64,000 bases of DNA from Blastocatellia bacterium. Its GTDB lineage: Bacteria; Acidobacteriota; Blastocatellia; Pyrinomonadales; Pyrinomonadaceae. The notes beneath the pieces are model-generated. The model made no database searches and was not told where the DNA came from. It was given only the letters and a program-made list of their open reading frames with translations. Shown here piece after piece: positions 62,310 to 64,000 of this stretch; positions within the stretch are counted from its first letter, which is position 1; every line of letters starts with the position of its first letter. The position numbers and the translations under genes were made by a program. The stretch lies in NCBI GenBank assembly GCA_003168335.1, contig PMSM01000005.1, forward strand, positions 62,001 to 126,000, written 5' to 3'.

Positions 62310-62870
62310 ATGGCCGATGAAATGCCCGAATCCAAAGCGGGATTCAGGACCGTCCTGATCTTTTCGATGTTGTTCGCGGTGTTGGGCGCGGTCGTAGTCT
62401 TCGCTTACTTCGTCACCTTCCGGCGTCCCGTGACCACGGTGATTCTGATCCGCCACGCCGAGAAGGTCATCGATCCAAACAACTCTGACCCCGATCTAAG
62501 TCCGGCGGGACAGGCGCGGGCGCAGGAGTTGGTGCGCATGTTCGGCGCTGCGGGCATCAATGCGATCTATGCCACCCAGTACAAACGCACACAGGAAACG
62601 GTGAAGCCTCTGGCCGACAAGTTAGGTCTGCCGGTAAATCAAGTCAACTCGAAGAACACAACGGACCTTTTGGCCCAGATTGGTTCGCAGCACTCGGGCC
62701 AGGTCATATTTGTGGCGGGCCACAACAACAGCGTGCCGGAAATAATCGCCGCACTGGGAGGCCCAACCTTTCCGATTATTCCTGAAACTGAGTACGACAA
62801 TCTTTACATCGTGACAGTGTATCGAACCGGGAAAGCCAAAGTAGTGAAATTGAAATACGGCGCTCCGTAG
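62310..62870 (+). CDS. Membrane-anchored histidine phosphatase (SixA/PGM-like)
   Basis: A 186-residue phosphatase of the histidine phosphatase superfamily. A membrane helix spans about 14-36. The catalytic motif is LIRHAEK near 48-54, a second His-Asn pair is in VAGHNNSVPE near 135, and Arg in YKRTQET supports the active site. The short single-domain form resembles SixA and other cell-envelope phosphatases. The target is unknown. Confidence 0.88.
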   Translation: MADEMPESKAGFRTVLIFSMLFAVLGAVVVFAYFVTFRRPVTTVILIRHAEKVIDPNNSDPDLSPAGQARAQELVRMFGAAGINAIYATQYKRTQETVKPLADKLGLPVNQVNSKNTTDLLAQIGSQHSGQVIFVAGHNNSVPEIIAALGGPTFPIIPETEYDNLYIVTVYRTGKAKVVKLKYGAP

Positions 62871-62874
62871 CGCA

Positions 62875-63014
62875 ATGTTTATAGTTAGCGTCAATTCTGA
62901 TTCTTATCAGCTCTGTCGGAGCGAAATGTTCGCTGGGGTTCGTCTGAATTTCGCTCCGGAGCTTACGAAGCTCTAACGCGCAACGGTCTATAAACATTTC
63001 GTCCCTACGGGACT
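62875..63014. repeat. TGTTTATAG palindromic repeat, copy 2
   Basis: ATGTTTATAG (62875) and CTATAAACAT (62988-62997), then cgtccctacgggact, as at 14749-14876. Inner agctctgtcggagcgaaat also matches copy 1. Confidence 0.85.
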
Positions 63015-63061
63015 GTACGAGCAGGGCTCACGCTTACCGATGAAACCAACTTGAGGATTCT

Positions 63062-64000
63062 ATGAAGAAACCAGGACGCAAGACTCAAAAACACTCCGGC
63101 ATCGACCGCCGCGCCTTCGTCAAACTTCTACCCGCAGCCGGCGCCGCCGGTCTGGCCATCTCGGGCTTACCGTTGCAAGCGCTCGCCCAGACGCCAACCC
63201 CAACGCCTTCGCCGCGGCCGTCACCGACACCCGGGCGCATCACCAAAGACATGATGCACAACGCCGAAAAAGTTATCGGGATCGAGTTGACCGATAAACA
63301 GGAAGACATGGCTTTGCCCGGCGTCAATCGTTCCCTGGACAGCTATGAAGTGGTACGCAAGATGGATGTGCCGCTTGATACTGAGCCGGCAATCGTCTTT
63401 CATCCTGCGCTGCCTGGGTTCCACATCAAGCGGGCCGGCGCGAAAACCAAATTCAAGTTTGGCAAGCACGAACCGGCGCAGTTCAAGTCAGTCGATGACC
63501 TCGCCTTTGCGACCGTGCCGCAACTGGCTGAACTAATTCGCACCAGGAAAGTGTCGTCCGTTGAACTAACAAAGATGTACCTCGGCCGGCTGAAGCGTTA
63601 CGGGCCGAAACTTCTTTGCATAGTCACGCTCACCGAAGAGTTGGCGATGAAGCAGGCTCAGGACGCGGACAGCGATCTTAAGGGCGGCAGGTATCATGGC
63701 CCTCTGCACGGCATTCCCTGGGGTGCGAAAGATCTGTTTGCGACGAAGGGAATCAAGACTACCTGGGGCGCTGAGCCCTATCGCGATCAAGTAATCGATT
63801 ACGACGCGACCGTGGTCCAGCGTCTGCGCGCCGCCGGCGCCGTGCTGGTCGCAAAGCTTTCCATGGGCGCGCTGGCACAAGGACCAAAGTGGTTCGGCGG
63901 CGTGACGCGCAATCCGTGGGCACCCGATGAAGATCGGCAGGGCTCGAGCGGATCATCAGCCGGCCCGGCCTCGGCGACCTCTGCCGGCCTGGTTGGATTT
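63062..64000 (+). CDS. Tat-exported amidase-signature enzyme (partial)
   Basis: The first 313 residues of an amidase-signature protein cut by the right edge. The N-terminus has a Tat signal (DRRAFVKLLPAAGAAGLAI, then LQALAQ), so it is probably periplasmic, followed by a Thr/Pro linker. The catalytic core shows the Lys in GIPWGAKDLFATKG near 223 and the Ser-rich QGSSGSSAGPASA near 298-310, giving the Ser-cisSer-Lys triad. The substrate is unknown; the group includes glutamyl-tRNA amidotransferase relatives that act on amides outside the cell. Confidence 0.9.
   Translation, partial: MKKPGRKTQKHSGIDRRAFVKLLPAAGAAGLAISGLPLQALAQTPTPTPSPRPSPTPGRITKDMMHNAEKVIGIELTDKQEDMALPGVNRSLDSYEVVRKMDVPLDTEPAIVFHPALPGFHIKRAGAKTKFKFGKHEPAQFKSVDDLAFATVPQLAELIRTRKVSSVELTKMYLGRLKRYGPKLLCIVTLTEELAMKQAQDADSDLKGGRYHGPLHGIPWGAKDLFATKGIKTTWGAEPYRDQVIDYDATVVQRLRAAGAVLVAKLSMGALAQGPKWFGGVTRNPWAPDEDRQGSSGSSAGPASATSAGLVGF

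Noticed and set aside
1-64000. CRISPR arrays
   Set aside because: The repeats in the window are inverted and dispersed; no regular direct repeats with spacers and no cas genes are present.

Overview
The window is a moderately GC-rich bacterial chromosome segment with a mostly housekeeping and metabolic gene set. The gene content points, as an inference, to an Acidobacteriota-like genome (Blastocatellia-type). It has a fused 2-oxoglutarate decarboxylase/dehydrogenase (Kgd), a UPF0182 protein, Ser/Thr kinases with membrane-anchored tails, a MEDS-LuxR regulator, secreted VPS10/BNR-repeat and Tat-exported enzymes, two molybdenum hydroxylases, and very many intergenic palindromic repeats. There is no rRNA or other marker that would fix the taxonomy.

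Layout. 1-6782: a LarA-like racemase cut by the left edge, a HAD phosphatase, a TPR lipoprotein, a MEDS-LuxR regulator, a small zinc-finger protein and a large UPF0182 membrane protein. 6836-10306: an intact 3.47-kb IS1-family transposon with 20-bp perfect terminal inverted repeats and a 9-bp target duplication, carrying five unfamiliar passenger genes. 10447-14670: Ser/Thr kinase, Xaa-Pro aminopeptidase and P4-type acid phosphatase. 14879-19428: a form II CoxL-type molybdenum hydroxylase operon (small, large, medium and CoxG-like subunits). 19545-23819: small proteins, tRNA-Asn, a zinc-ribbon protein, a second kinase with a single WD40 repeat, and a DUF6438 protein. 23987-36336: VPS10/BNR-repeat protein, TypA/BipA, amidohydrolase, carbonic anhydrase, alpha/beta hydrolase and an IorAB-type molybdenum hydroxylase. 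36677-46318: a beta-barrel protein, a DinB-like protein, then a nuclease cluster (AddB/RecB-like nuclease, RmuC, OB-fold plus PolB-type exonuclease) and a Cys-cluster protein. 46456-46949: two decayed genes (cupin and VOC). 46946-49864: larE-larB-larC for nickel-pincer cofactor synthesis, which would serve the LarA-like enzyme at the left edge. 50036-52062: Tag glycosylase, HIT hydrolase, then a roughly 540-nt gene-free segment with a strong promoter, dense RNA secondary structure and an intrinsic terminator. 52258-64000: VOC protein, EamA transporter, succinate-semialdehyde dehydrogenase, Ada, a nucleotidyltransferase pair, DUF4199 protein, Kgd, a histidine phosphatase and a Tat-exported amidase cut by the right edge.

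The strongest unexplained signals are: (1) the large structured RNA candidate at about 51519-52062; (2) the cargo-bearing IS1-family transposon; (3) a two-copy short RNA-like element at 21512 and 27851; (4) palindromic repeat families that have entered coding genes in frame (the AddB-like nuclease twice, Kgd once).
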